NCBI RefSeq assembly: GCF_900099805.1
Contig: NZ_FNDR01000009.1
Coordinates: 124,001 to 188,000 of the forward strand
Direction: 5' to 3'
DNA: 64,000 bases
DNA from: Variovorax sp. OV700
GTDB taxonomy: Bacteria; Pseudomonadota; Gammaproteobacteria; Burkholderiales; Burkholderiaceae_C
Below are positions 26,114 through 35,400 of the stretch, piece by piece. The notes under the pieces are model-generated. The model worked only from the letters and a program-made list of their open reading frames with translations. It did not search any database and was not told where the DNA came from. Both the position numbers and the translations under genes were made by a program. Numbering within the stretch: the stretch's first letter is position 1; each line of letters starts with the position of its first letter.

Positions 26114-26971
26114 ATGCTTTATCCGGAACTCTTCAGACAACTCGAATCTGTCCGCTGGGACATGGACAAGGACATTCCCTGGCAGTCGTTCGATGCTTCG
26201 CTACTGTCTGAAGAACAGGCGCAAACCATCAAGATGAACGCCATCACCGAGTGGGCGGCGCTGCCGGCCACCGAGATGTTCCTGCGCGACAACCGCCACG
26301 ATAGCGACTTTTCGGCTTTCATGTCGATCTGGTTCTTCGAGGAGCAGAAGCACTCGCTGGTGCTGATGGAATACCTCAAACGCTTCAGCCCCAAGCATGC
26401 GCCCACCGAGCAGGAGCTGCACGAAGTGCGCTTCGACTTCGACCCGGCGCCCCCGCTCGAAACCCTCATGCTGCATTTCTGCGGCGAGATCCGCCTCAAC
26501 CACTGGTACCGCCGCGCGGCCCAGTGGCACACCGAGCCGGTCATCAAGCACATCTACACCACGCTGAGCCAGGACGAGGCCCGCCACGGCGGCGCGTACC
26601 TGCGCTACATGAAGCGCGCCATGGAAAAGTTCGGCGACGAGGCCCGGGCCGCGTTCACCAAGGTCGGCGTGCTGATGGCCAGCGCGCGCCGCACCGCCCA
26701 GGCGCTGCACCCGACCAACCTGCACGTCAACAAGGCGCTGTTCCCGAACGACACCATCCAGAGCCGGATGCCCGACCCGGATTGGCTCGAGCACTGGCTC
26801 GACAAGCAGATCAAGTTCGATGCCGTCTGGGAAAGCAAGGTCGGCGAGCGCATCCTGCACAACCTGAGCCTCTTGATGGACCGCAGCTTCAAGACCGTGC
26901 AGGAGCTCAACCGCTACCGCAAGGAATTGGCCGCATCCCTCGGCCCCAAGCCCGAATACCAGGGCGCGTAA
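26114..26971 (+). CDS. Ferritin-like diiron domain protein
   Basis: 285 residues from ATG 26114 (MLYPELFRQLESVRWDMD). Two ExxH motifs suited to a diiron site are visible: FFEEQKHSLVL and SQDEARHGGAYLRYM, plus E of EWAALPATEMF and E of CGEIRLNHWY as further ligands. This arrangement fits the ferritin-like superfamily that includes acyl-ACP desaturases and ribonucleotide reductase R2. The reaction is unknown. Directly upstream of the ECF41 sigma gene but outside its promoter. Confidence 0.75.
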   Translation: MLYPELFRQLESVRWDMDKDIPWQSFDASLLSEEQAQTIKMNAITEWAALPATEMFLRDNRHDSDFSAFMSIWFFEEQKHSLVLMEYLKRFSPKHAPTEQELHEVRFDFDPAPPLETLMLHFCGEIRLNHWYRRAAQWHTEPVIKHIYTTLSQDEARHGGAYLRYMKRAMEKFGDEARAAFTKVGVLMASARRTAQALHPTNLHVNKALFPNDTIQSRMPDPDWLEHWLDKQIKFDAVWESKVGERILHNLSLLMDRSFKTVQELNRYRKELAASLGPKPEYQGA

Positions 26972-27016
26972 CGGCGGGTGGTTCCCTGATAAATTCGGCC
27001 GGATTGCGGGCAGCGG

Positions 27017-27043
27017 TGTCACAAGGACGCGCTGCCAGCCGTC
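27017..27043 (+). promoter_or_regulatory. ECF41-type promoter of the sigma factor gene (autoregulation)
   Basis: TGTCACA (27017-27023), exactly 16 bp, then CGTC (27040-27043). This is the published ECF41 consensus. The start codon follows 10 bp after CGTC. Confidence 0.85.
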
Positions 27044-27052
27044 TAGCCGAAC

Positions 27053-27934
27053 ATGGACGACGCCACCCTCACTTTCGATAGCCACCGCCGACGCCTTCAG
27101 GGCATCGCCTACCGCATGCTCGGCTCCGTTGCCGAGGCGGAAGAGGTGGTGCAGGACGCCTGGCTGCGCTGGCACGAGGCCGACAAGGCCGGTTTCGACA
27201 GCGCCGAAGCCTGGCTGGTCACCGTCGTCACGCGCCTTTCGATCGATCGGCTGCGCGCCGCCAAGGTCCAGCGCGAGCACTACATCGGGGCCTGGATGCC
27301 CGAGCCCACGCTGACCGAATCGCCCGACACGCCGGAAGAATCGCTGGAGCGCGCCGACAACATCTCCGTCGCATTCCTCGCCGTGCTCGAGCGCCTGGCG
27401 CCCGAGGCGCGTGCCGCCTTCCTGATGCGCGAGGTGTTCGACGCAGACTACGACGAGGTGGCGCTCACGCTCGGCAAAAGCGAAGCCGCCTGCCGGCAAC
27501 TGGTGCACCGCGCCAAGGCGCAGGTGCAGGAGGCGCGCCCGCGCTATCAGGTGTCGCGCGAAACCCACCAGCGCCTGCTGCGCGCCTTTGCCGATGCGGC
27601 CGCGCGCGGCAGCCTGCATGACCTGAAGGCGCTCATGGCGGAAGACGTGGAGCTCATCGGCGACGGCGGAGGCAAGGTGCAGAGCTTCAGCAAGGTGCTG
27701 CGCGGCAGCCAGCGGCTGGCACAGCTGTACTTCGCGCTCTGGCGCCGGTTGGGCGCGGCGGTGCGCATGGAGCTGGCGGAGATCAACGGCGAACCCGGGC
27801 TGCTGCGCTTTGTCGACGGGCAACTCGAATCGGCGCAGACCTTCGAGATCGAGGGCGAGCGCATCGTGCGCATCCGTGCACAGCGCAACCCCGACAAGCT
27901 GGCGCGCATCGCACAGCATTTTTCTTCGAAATAA
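27053..27934 (+). CDS. ECF41-family RNA polymerase sigma factor with fused SnoaL-like regulatory domain
   Basis: 293 residues. Region 2 (FDSHRRRLQGIAYRMLGSVAEAEEVVQDAWLRW) and region 4 (LERLAPEARAAFLMREVFDADYDEVALTLGKSEAACRQLVHRAKAQV) are followed by a SnoaL-like extension (about residues 170-293). ECF41 hallmarks are all present: YIGAWMPEP in the 2-4 linker (about residue 77), DGGGKV (about 205) and NPDKL near the end. In ECF41 the fused domain controls activity in place of a separate anti-sigma factor. The next gene is the usual carboxymuconolactone-decarboxylase partner, and both genes carry the same promoter. The inducing signal is unknown. Confidence 0.93.
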   Translation: MDDATLTFDSHRRRLQGIAYRMLGSVAEAEEVVQDAWLRWHEADKAGFDSAEAWLVTVVTRLSIDRLRAAKVQREHYIGAWMPEPTLTESPDTPEESLERADNISVAFLAVLERLAPEARAAFLMREVFDADYDEVALTLGKSEAACRQLVHRAKAQVQEARPRYQVSRETHQRLLRAFADAAARGSLHDLKALMAEDVELIGDGGGKVQSFSKVLRGSQRLAQLYFALWRRLGAAVRMELAEINGEPGLLRFVDGQLESAQTFEIEGERIVRIRAQRNPDKLARIAQHFSSK

Positions 27935-27945
27935 TTCGCCCGGCG

Positions 27946-27972
27946 TGTCACAGGGCCGAGGGCCGGCCCGTC
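27946..27972 (+). promoter_or_regulatory. ECF41-type promoter of the carboxymuconolactone decarboxylase-family gene
   Basis: TGTCACA (27946-27952), 16 bp, CGTC (27969-27972): same motif and same spacing as upstream of the sigma gene. The leader to the ATG is about 45 nt and includes GGAG. Confidence 0.85.
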
Positions 27973-28025
27973 TTCAACAGGTAGCAAGCAGATTTTTCGA
28001 ATCTCAACCACCTGGAGTACACGCC

Positions 28026-28493
28026 ATGAGCAACACCATCGCCCCCCGCCTCACCTGGTACAAGACCGCCCCCAAGGCCTTCCAGGCCATGATCGCCGTC
28101 AATGGCACCATCGAATCGAGCACGCTCGGCAAGGTGCTGATCGATCTCGTCTTTGCCCGCGTCTCGCAGATCAACGGCTGCGCCTACTGCCTCGACATGC
28201 ACGTGCGCGACCTGCGCCAGCAGGGCGAAGACTGGCAGCGCATCAACAGCCTGGCCACCTGGCGCGAAGTGAGTTTTTTCAACGAGCGCGAGTGTGCGGC
28301 GCTGGCCTGGGCTGAAACGCTGACGCGCCTCGCCGACCGTCATGAAGACCGCGACGCCGAGTTCGAGGTACTCAAGGCGCATTTCAGCGAACTCGAAATC
28401 GTCGAGCTCTCGATCGCCATCGCGCAGATCAACGCCTGGAACCGCATGGGCGTCGGCATGCGCTCGCAGGTGCTGGCCAAGGCGATGCCCTGA
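28026..28493 (+). CDS. Carboxymuconolactone decarboxylase/AhpD-family protein, ECF41 target
   Basis: 155 residues. The AhpD-like redox motif C52-A-Y-C55 with H59 (INGCAYCLDMHVRDL) is intact, suggesting peroxidase-linked or other thiol chemistry rather than true decarboxylation. C-terminal NAWNRMGVGMRSQ is typical of the family. It is the standard partner of ECF41 sigma factors (the COE genes: carboxymuconolactone decarboxylases, oxidoreductases, epimerases). Confidence 0.9.
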   Translation: MSNTIAPRLTWYKTAPKAFQAMIAVNGTIESSTLGKVLIDLVFARVSQINGCAYCLDMHVRDLRQQGEDWQRINSLATWREVSFFNERECAALAWAETLTRLADRHEDRDAEFEVLKAHFSELEIVELSIAIAQINAWNRMGVGMRSQVLAKAMP

Positions 28494-28530
28494 GGCCGTG
28501 TCTCCGGTGCCGCGTGCCCGAAGTTGCGGC

Positions 28531-29673
28531 TTAGCGGCGTTCCACCACCATCGGCGCGATGCGCAGGCTCTCGCGCAGTTGAGCGACAGCTTCGCCGGCC
28601 GCCGAGCGTGAGGGGAAGGGCCCGGCCTGCAGTCGATGCGTGCCGGCTTCGCTGAACACGCGCAGCTGCGGCGCCAGCGCGGGCAGGCCTCGCGCGGCTT
28701 CACTCAGCAGGTTCTGAGCGCCATCGCGTTCGCGGAAGGCGCCGAGCTGCACCCAGAAGCCAGCCGTTGCGGCGGCGGAAGAGTTTGCGGCCGTTGAACG
28801 AGCCATGGGCGCCGGCGCCGCGATGGGCGCCATTGGCGGCAGCTCGGCGACCTCCATCTGCCGGGGCGATGCGGCCTCCGGTGTCGGCGGCGCAGTTTGC
28901 GCCAGAGGCTCCGCCCCCGTCATCGGCGTCATCGTCGTTTGCGGTGCGACCGGCATCGTCGAAGCAGCCGGCGTGTCCATCGCCACCTGCGCCACCCATG
29001 CCGAGGGAACCGGCACAGGCGCCGTTGCGCGCGGCGGTTGCACAGCCGGGGCCGCCGAGGCATACGCCGTCCCCGAATCCCGCCGCCACGCGCCGGTGCG
29101 TATGTCTTCGTTCGTGATGCGTTCGATCTCCACCGGGGCCACGCCGCGCAGCAGGTCGAGCTTGAGCGCCGCCGTGTAGCTCAGGTCGATGACGCGGCCG
29201 TCGACGAACGGCCCGCGGTCGTTCACCCGCACGATCACCTCGCGCCCGTTGGCCGGGTTTCGCACGCGCACATAGCTGGGCAGCGGCAACGTCTTGTGCG
29301 CGGCCGTCATGGCGTACATGTCGTAGGGCTCGCCGCTCGCGGTCGATACGCTGTGGAACTTGCGTCCGTACCACGAGGCAATGCCCGATTCGCGAAACGG
29401 CCGGTCGTCGGTGATTGGCTGGTAGCCCCGGCCCAGCACCGTGTAGGGCTTGCTGGTACCGCCGCTGTTGCGGATGGGTTCGACGCGGGGTTCTGCGTCG
29501 GGCACGCGGTCCAGATCCGGGGGAATGCTGGTGCCGGGGCCGTCGCGGCCGCCTGGAGCGCCGCCCCCGCTGCGCGGGCCGCTCGCGCAGCCGGCGAGAA
29601 GAACGGCGACAGCCACCGCACAGGCGGCCATCGCCGATGTGGCGAGGGTGGGGGTGCGGGTGCTGTCAGCCAA
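28531..29673 (-). CDS. rlpA: RlpA-like septal ring lytic transglycosylase, lipoprotein with SPOR domain
   Basis: 380 residues from the TTG at 29673, overlapping the glnE stop by 8 bp with GAAGG upstream; ATG 29631 is an alternative but leaves no charged n-region. A lipobox (LLAGC) is followed by a double-psi beta-barrel (GIASWYGRKFHSVSTASGE, MTAAHKTLPLPSYVRV, VNDRGPFVDGRVIDLS) with the catalytic-type Asp and Glu/His residues. A long proline/alanine linker leads to a C-terminal SPOR domain (FWVQLGAFRERDGAQNLL) that binds denuded glycan at the septum. Confidence 0.9.
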   Translation of the reverse strand: MADSTRTPTLATSAMAACAVAVAVLLAGCASGPRSGGGAPGGRDGPGTSIPPDLDRVPDAEPRVEPIRNSGGTSKPYTVLGRGYQPITDDRPFRESGIASWYGRKFHSVSTASGEPYDMYAMTAAHKTLPLPSYVRVRNPANGREVIVRVNDRGPFVDGRVIDLSYTAALKLDLLRGVAPVEIERITNEDIRTGAWRRDSGTAYASAAPAVQPPRATAPVPVPSAWVAQVAMDTPAASTMPVAPQTTMTPMTGAEPLAQTAPPTPEAASPRQMEVAELPPMAPIAAPAPMARSTAANSSAAATAGFWVQLGAFRERDGAQNLLSEAARGLPALAPQLRVFSEAGTHRLQAGPFPSRSAAGEAVAQLRESLRIAPMVVERR

Positions 29674-32458
29674 ATACCGCCTTCCAGAGCGCCAGCATGG
29701 CGCCGCGCTCCTGGGCCAATGCGGGCGGCGTGACCTGCGTCGGCTCTTCGTTGAGCCGCGCGAGATGTTGCACGCGGCGCAGTTCGCGATAGGCGGCCGC
29801 CGCATTGCGGCCAACGGCGGCTGGCAGCAGGCCGGCTTCTTCCGCGCGCACCAGCAGCGCGATGTTGCCCACGTTGGGAATGAGTTCCCGGTGCCCGGCC
29901 GACTCCGACAGCACCAGGAACTGCACCGCGAACTCCGCGTCCACCATGCCGCCGGGGCTGTGCTTCACGTCGAAGCGATCGGCCTTGACCGGCCGCGCGC
30001 CGCGCACCTTGTCGCGCATCGCGATGATCTCGGACTTCAATGCCTGGTGGTCGCGCGGAGCCACGATGACGGCCTCCCGCACCTGGTCGAAGCGCGCGCC
30101 CAGTTCGGCGCTGCCGAGCACGAAGCGTGCGCGCGTCATGGCCTGGTGCTCCCAGGTCCACGCCGTGTTGCTGCCGCGCCCGAGCTGGTAGCGCTCGTAC
30201 GCTTCGAAGGTGGTCGTCAGCAGGCCCGAGTTGCCGTTCGGCCGCAGAGCGGTGTCGATCTCGAAGAGGTCGCCTTCGCGCGTCTTCACGGTGAGCCAGT
30301 TGATCAGCTTGCGCACATAGGCCGCGTAGACCTCGCCCGCGCGTTCGTCGTCGTCTTCGTAGACGAACACGATGTCCAGGTCGCTGCCGTAGCCCAGCTC
30401 TTTGCCGCCCAGCTTGCCGTAGCCGATGATCGCGAATTGCGGCACTTCGCGGTGGCGGTTGCGCACGTGCGGCCAGCACCAGCGGGCGGTGACGCGCAGC
30501 GTGGTGTCGGCCAGCGCGCTCAGGTCGTCGGCCACCTGTTCCACGGTGAGCCGGCCGTCCACGTCGCGCGCCAGCGTGCGGAACACTTCGGCATGGTGGG
30601 CATGGCGCAGCAGGTTGAGCAGGCGTTCCTCGTCGGCTTCGCCGGTGCGGCTGAGCGAGGCATGGCGCGCTTCGAGCTCCCGCTCGAACTCCGCCGCCAC
30701 GAAGCGGCCCGACAGCATTTCGTCGCTCGCGAGCTCGTCGATGACGCCGGGGTGCTGCATCAAGTAGCGCGCCGGCCACTTCGCGGCGCCCAGGAGCCGC
30801 AGCAGCCGCTCCTGCACGGCGGGCCGTTCGACCAGCAGCGCCACATAGCTCTCGCGCCGCAGCAGCGGCTCGATCCAGTCGGCCCAGCGCAAGGCGGCGT
30901 CCACGTGGCGCGGCGTTTGTCCCGGGCCGTCGCCATCGGGTTCTTTCAGCCATTGGCCGGTGCGTTGCACCAGCTGGCGCAGCCGGGCCCGTGTTTCCTC
31001 GCGCAGCGCCAGCACGCGGGGCTGCTCGCACCAGTTGCCGATGCGCGCGGCAAATGCGGGCGGCAGATCGTCGAGCAGATCGACCAGGTCGGCGGGCGCG
31101 CCTGCCTTCTTGCCGTTGCACTTGCCGTTGCAGGGCTTCACGCCGCCGAGCAGCTTGTCGAATTCCTGCGCCACGAGCTCGCGGTGCGTGTCGAGCTGCT
31201 CGAGAAAGGCACAGGAGCCGGCATAGCCCATGGTCTGGGCAATCCAGCGCAAATCGTCGTCGGCCACAGGCAGCACGTGCGTCTGCTGGTCGTCCAGGTA
31301 CTGGATGCGGTGTTCCACGCGGCGCAGGAATTCATAGGCCGCCGCCAACGCATCGGCGGTTTCCTGCGGCATCAGGCCGGCACGCGCCACGCGCTGCAAG
31401 GCATCGAGCGTCGGCCGGGTGCGCAGCTCGGGAAACTGCCCGCCGCGCACCACCTGCAGCAGCTGCACCGTGAATTCGATTTCGCGGATGCCCCCGCGCG
31501 ACAGCTTGACGTCATTGGCGCGCTCGGGCCGGCCTGCGCTCCGGCGAGCCGATTGTTCGCGGATCTGCCGGTGCAGCGTGCGCAGCGAATCGAACACGCT
31601 GTAGTCGAGATAACGGCGGAACACGAAGGGCAGCACCGTGGCGCGCAGGCTCTGCGCGAGCCCTTGCGAAATGACGTCGCGCGGCGCGACCACCCGGCTC
31701 TTCATCCAGGCAAAGCGCTCCCATTCGCGGCCCTGCACCTGAAAATATTCGTCGAGGGCGTCGAGCGACACCACGCTCGGCCCCGAATTGCCGTTCGGCC
31801 GCAGCGCCAGGTCGACACGGAACACGAAGCCGTGCTCGGTGATGTCGCCCACCAGCGCATAGATGCGCTTCACGGCGCGGGAAAAGTACTCCTGGTTCGA
31901 GAGGCGGCCGCGGCCGTCGGCGTCGCCGCGGGTTTCGCCATCCAGGTCGTACAGGTAAATCAGGTCGATGTCGCTCGACACATTGAGTTCGCGCGCACCG
32001 AGCTTCCCCATGCCCACCACCCACAGCTGCGCGCGCTGGCCTTCGGGGCCCAGCGGTGCGCCGTGTGTGGCGTCGAGTTCCTGGCAGGCGTCGCGGCAGG
32101 CGATATCGAGCGCGAATTCCGCAAGCTCGGTCACGGCGGTGGTCACCACCGCCAGCGGCGCCTGGGCATCGCAATCGAGGGTGACGAGCCGCTCCATCAC
32201 CAGCTGTCGCACAATCCGAAGCGCATCGCCGACGCCATCCCCGCGTTCGCGCAATGCCTCATAGGCCTTTGACATCGACTCGCGCAGCGGCGCGCCAGGG
32301 GGAAGCAATGCAAGCTCCGCCGCATACCTGCGGCGCAGGCGCTGAACGAAGCGCGAGTAAGAAGAAAACGCGACCTCGATCGCGGTCGGTGGCGTGGCTG
32401 GCAACTGGTTCACGCTGATATCGGTTTCCGTGGAACCCCTCTGAGTGCTGGCGGTCAT
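29666..32458 (-). CDS. glnE: Bifunctional glutamine synthetase adenylyltransferase/deadenylylase GlnE
   Basis: 930 residues (E. coli 946). Two nucleotidyltransferase domains: the N-terminal adenylyl-removing one with GKLGARELNVSSDIDLIYLYD and the C-terminal adenylylating one with GYGKLGGKELGYGSDLDIVFVYEDD. The linker is the GlnD_UR_UTase-like region. It adjusts glutamine synthetase activity to nitrogen status through PII. Start at ATG 32458 with AGGA; the divergent yhdP start is only 25 bp away. Confidence 0.95.
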   Translation of the reverse strand: MTASTQRGSTETDISVNQLPATPPTAIEVAFSSYSRFVQRLRRRYAAELALLPPGAPLRESMSKAYEALRERGDGVGDALRIVRQLVMERLVTLDCDAQAPLAVVTTAVTELAEFALDIACRDACQELDATHGAPLGPEGQRAQLWVVGMGKLGARELNVSSDIDLIYLYDLDGETRGDADGRGRLSNQEYFSRAVKRIYALVGDITEHGFVFRVDLALRPNGNSGPSVVSLDALDEYFQVQGREWERFAWMKSRVVAPRDVISQGLAQSLRATVLPFVFRRYLDYSVFDSLRTLHRQIREQSARRSAGRPERANDVKLSRGGIREIEFTVQLLQVVRGGQFPELRTRPTLDALQRVARAGLMPQETADALAAAYEFLRRVEHRIQYLDDQQTHVLPVADDDLRWIAQTMGYAGSCAFLEQLDTHRELVAQEFDKLLGGVKPCNGKCNGKKAGAPADLVDLLDDLPPAFAARIGNWCEQPRVLALREETRARLRQLVQRTGQWLKEPDGDGPGQTPRHVDAALRWADWIEPLLRRESYVALLVERPAVQERLLRLLGAAKWPARYLMQHPGVIDELASDEMLSGRFVAAEFERELEARHASLSRTGEADEERLLNLLRHAHHAEVFRTLARDVDGRLTVEQVADDLSALADTTLRVTARWCWPHVRNRHREVPQFAIIGYGKLGGKELGYGSDLDIVFVYEDDDERAGEVYAAYVRKLINWLTVKTREGDLFEIDTALRPNGNSGLLTTTFEAYERYQLGRGSNTAWTWEHQAMTRARFVLGSAELGARFDQVREAVIVAPRDHQALKSEIIAMRDKVRGARPVKADRFDVKHSPGGMVDAEFAVQFLVLSESAGHRELIPNVGNIALLVRAEEAGLLPAAVGRNAAAAYRELRRVQHLARLNEEPTQVTPPALAQERGAMLALWKAVFG

Positions 32459-32483
32459 AATTCCTGACACAGCGCGATCCTCA

Positions 32484-35400
32484 ATGAACGACACGGCGTC
32501 TTCCCCTTCACGTCTGCTCAAGATCACCGCTGCGACGGCGCGCTGGCTGTTGGGTCTACTGATCGCTGCATGGCTTCTGCTGGCACTGTCAGTGGTTGTC
32601 CTACACGCGTGGATTGTGCCGCGAATCGGCGATTACCGTGGTGCGCTCGAGGCGCAAGCCAGCAAGGCCATCGGGGTACCTGTGCGCATCGGGTCGATCA
32701 CCGCTCGTTCGGACAGCCTCTTTCCCGTCTTCGAACTGCGCGATGTGGTCCTGCAGGATGCCCAGAAGCGAGAAGCCCTGCGCCTTGTGCGGGTGGTGGC
32801 GAGCGTCTCGCCGCGTTCTTTGTGGCGCCTCAACTTCGAGCAGCTCTACATCGAGGGGCCGCAGGTCGACGTGCGCCGCGACGTGCTCGGCAAGCTGCAC
32901 GTGGCCGGCCTCCACATGGACACCGACACCACCGGAGAGACCCGCGCCGCCGACTGGTTTTTTGCCCAGCGCGAGCTGGTCGTCGAAGGCGGCACCGTGC
33001 GCTGGACCGACGAGCAGCGCCAGGCCGAGCCCCTGCTGCTGAGCGACGTGCGCTTCGTGGCGCGCAATACCGCCCGGCGCCATGGCCTCAGGCTCGACGC
33101 CACGCCGCCGGCCGGATGGGGCGAGCGCTTCACCCTGCGCGGCCAGTTCCGCCAGCCGCTGCTGTCGGTGCGTTCCGGCCGCTGGCAGACGTGGGACGGC
33201 CAGATCTACGCCGACTTGCCCTACATGGACGTCACCCGCCTCGGCCGCTACGTTTCCATCGACGCGCGCATCCGCGAAGGCAGCGGTGCGCTGCGCCTGT
33301 GGGCCGACATGAAGAAAGGGCAGATCGTGGGCGGCGCGGCGGACCTGGGCCTCAACCGCATCGACGCCTCGCTCGGTCGCGGCCTCCAGCCGCTGGTGAT
33401 GCGTTCGGTGACCGGCCGGCTCGCGGGCCAGCTGAACGAAGAAACCTTCGAGTTCTCGACCGCCGCGCTGCAGTTCGACACCGCCGACGGCATGCGCTGG
33501 CCCGGCGGCAACCTGTGGCTGCAGCACTCGCCCGCGCAGGGCCGCACGCCCGAGCACGGCGCATTGCGTGCCGACCGGCTCGACCTGGCGGCGCTGGCCC
33601 TGATTGCCGATCGCCTGCCGCTGGGCGATGCCACGCATCGCGTGCTCGATGCCTATGCGCCGCGCGGGCTGGTCGAGCGCATCGACATGAATTGGCAGGG
33701 GTCGCTGGGCGCGCCCGAGCGCTACCAGGCCAAGGGGCGGGTCAGCGGCCTGCGTGTCGCCTCGCAGCCCGGGGCGCCCCAAACCGCCACAACCGCGCCC
33801 GCCGCACCCGCTGCCGGCAACACCGCGGGCAGCACGGCCTCGGCCCCACAACGCCCGCATGCCGGCTCGCCCGGCGTGAGCGGCGCCACGGTCGAGTTCG
33901 AGGCCACCCACGCCGGCGGCACCGCGGCACTGACCATGGCCAAGGGCACGCTCGAATTTCCGGGCGTGTTCGAAGAGCCGGTGATTCCGATCGACCGGCT
34001 CGCCGCCCAGCTCCAGTGGAAGCTCGACAAGGGCAACGCGCAGCTCCAGGTCTCCAAGCTGCGCTTCGCCAACACCGACGCCGAGGGCGAGGCCGAAGCC
34101 AGCTGGCGCACCAGCGACCCGGCCGTATCGTCCGGGCGCGCGCGCTACCCCGGCGTGCTCGACCTGCAGGGCAAGCTGACGCGCGCCGACGGCACGCGCG
34201 TGTTTCGCTACCTGCCGCTTGAAATTCCCCAGCACACGCGCGACTACGTCCGCAATGCGGTCACCAAGGGCACGGCCAGCAGTGTCGATTTCCGCGTGCG
34301 CGGCGACCTGCACGACATGCCCTTCATGGACCCCAGGAAGGGCGAGTTCCGCATCGTGGCCAAGGTGGCCGACGTGAACTACGCCTACGTCCCACCCACG
34401 TCGGCCATTGCCGCGTCGACCGCGTCGAAGGCTGCGGCCTCCGCAACGCGCGCCGGCACGCCCGCGCCGGTCTGGCCGGCGCTCACCGGGCTCTCGGGCG
34501 AACTGGTGTTCGAGCGCGCGGGCATGCTGGTGCGCAATGCGCGCGGGCGGCTGGTCGGTGCATCCGGCATCGAGGTGACCAAGGCGGAAGCCCAGATTGC
34601 CGACATGTCGCACCACGCCTCGCTGCTGCGCGTCGATGCACAGGCCAAGGGGCCGCTCGGCGAACTGCTGCGCGTGGGCGCCCCGCTGGCCGGCGAGACC
34701 GGCGAGCTGCTGTCCCGCGCACGCGCCACCGGCGTGGCTGACTACCGCCTGCACCTCGAACTGCCGCTCGCCGCGATGGACGCGGCCAAGGTCCAGGCCA
34801 GCATTGTGCTGTCCGACAACGAACTGCAGTTCGTGCCCGAAGCGCCGTCGTTCACGCAGGCCAAGGGCACGGTCAGCTTCACCGAAACAGGTTTTTCGCT
34901 GGCCGGCGTCCAGGCCAGGCTGCTGGGCGGCGACATCCGCCTCGAGGGCCGCGGCCGCTTCGCCGGTGCCAACCGCGAAGTGGCGCTGAAGGCGCAAGGC
35001 ACCGCCACGGCCGAGGGCCTGCGCAGTGCGCGCGAGGCCGAGTGGCTCACCCGGATCGCGGCCAAGGCCAGCGGCAGCACGCCCTACGCGGCCTCCTTCT
35101 CGATGCGCGACGGCGCACCCGAGTTTTCTCTCACCAGCACGCTGCAGGGCCTGGCCTTGCAGTTGCCAGCGCCCTTGGTGAAGACGGCCGACGAGCAGAT
35201 GCCGCTGCGCATCGAGAAGAAGGTGTTGCAGCGCGAAACCCGCGCGGGTGTTGCCGTCGCGGTGCAGGACCAGCTCTCGCTGGAACTCGGACGCATTGGC
35301 GCGGTCCAGTATGTGCGCGACATCTCGGGCGCCGATGCGCGAGTGCTGCGCGGAAGCGTCGCCATCGGCCTCGCCGCGGGCGAAACCGCCAGCGTGCCAG

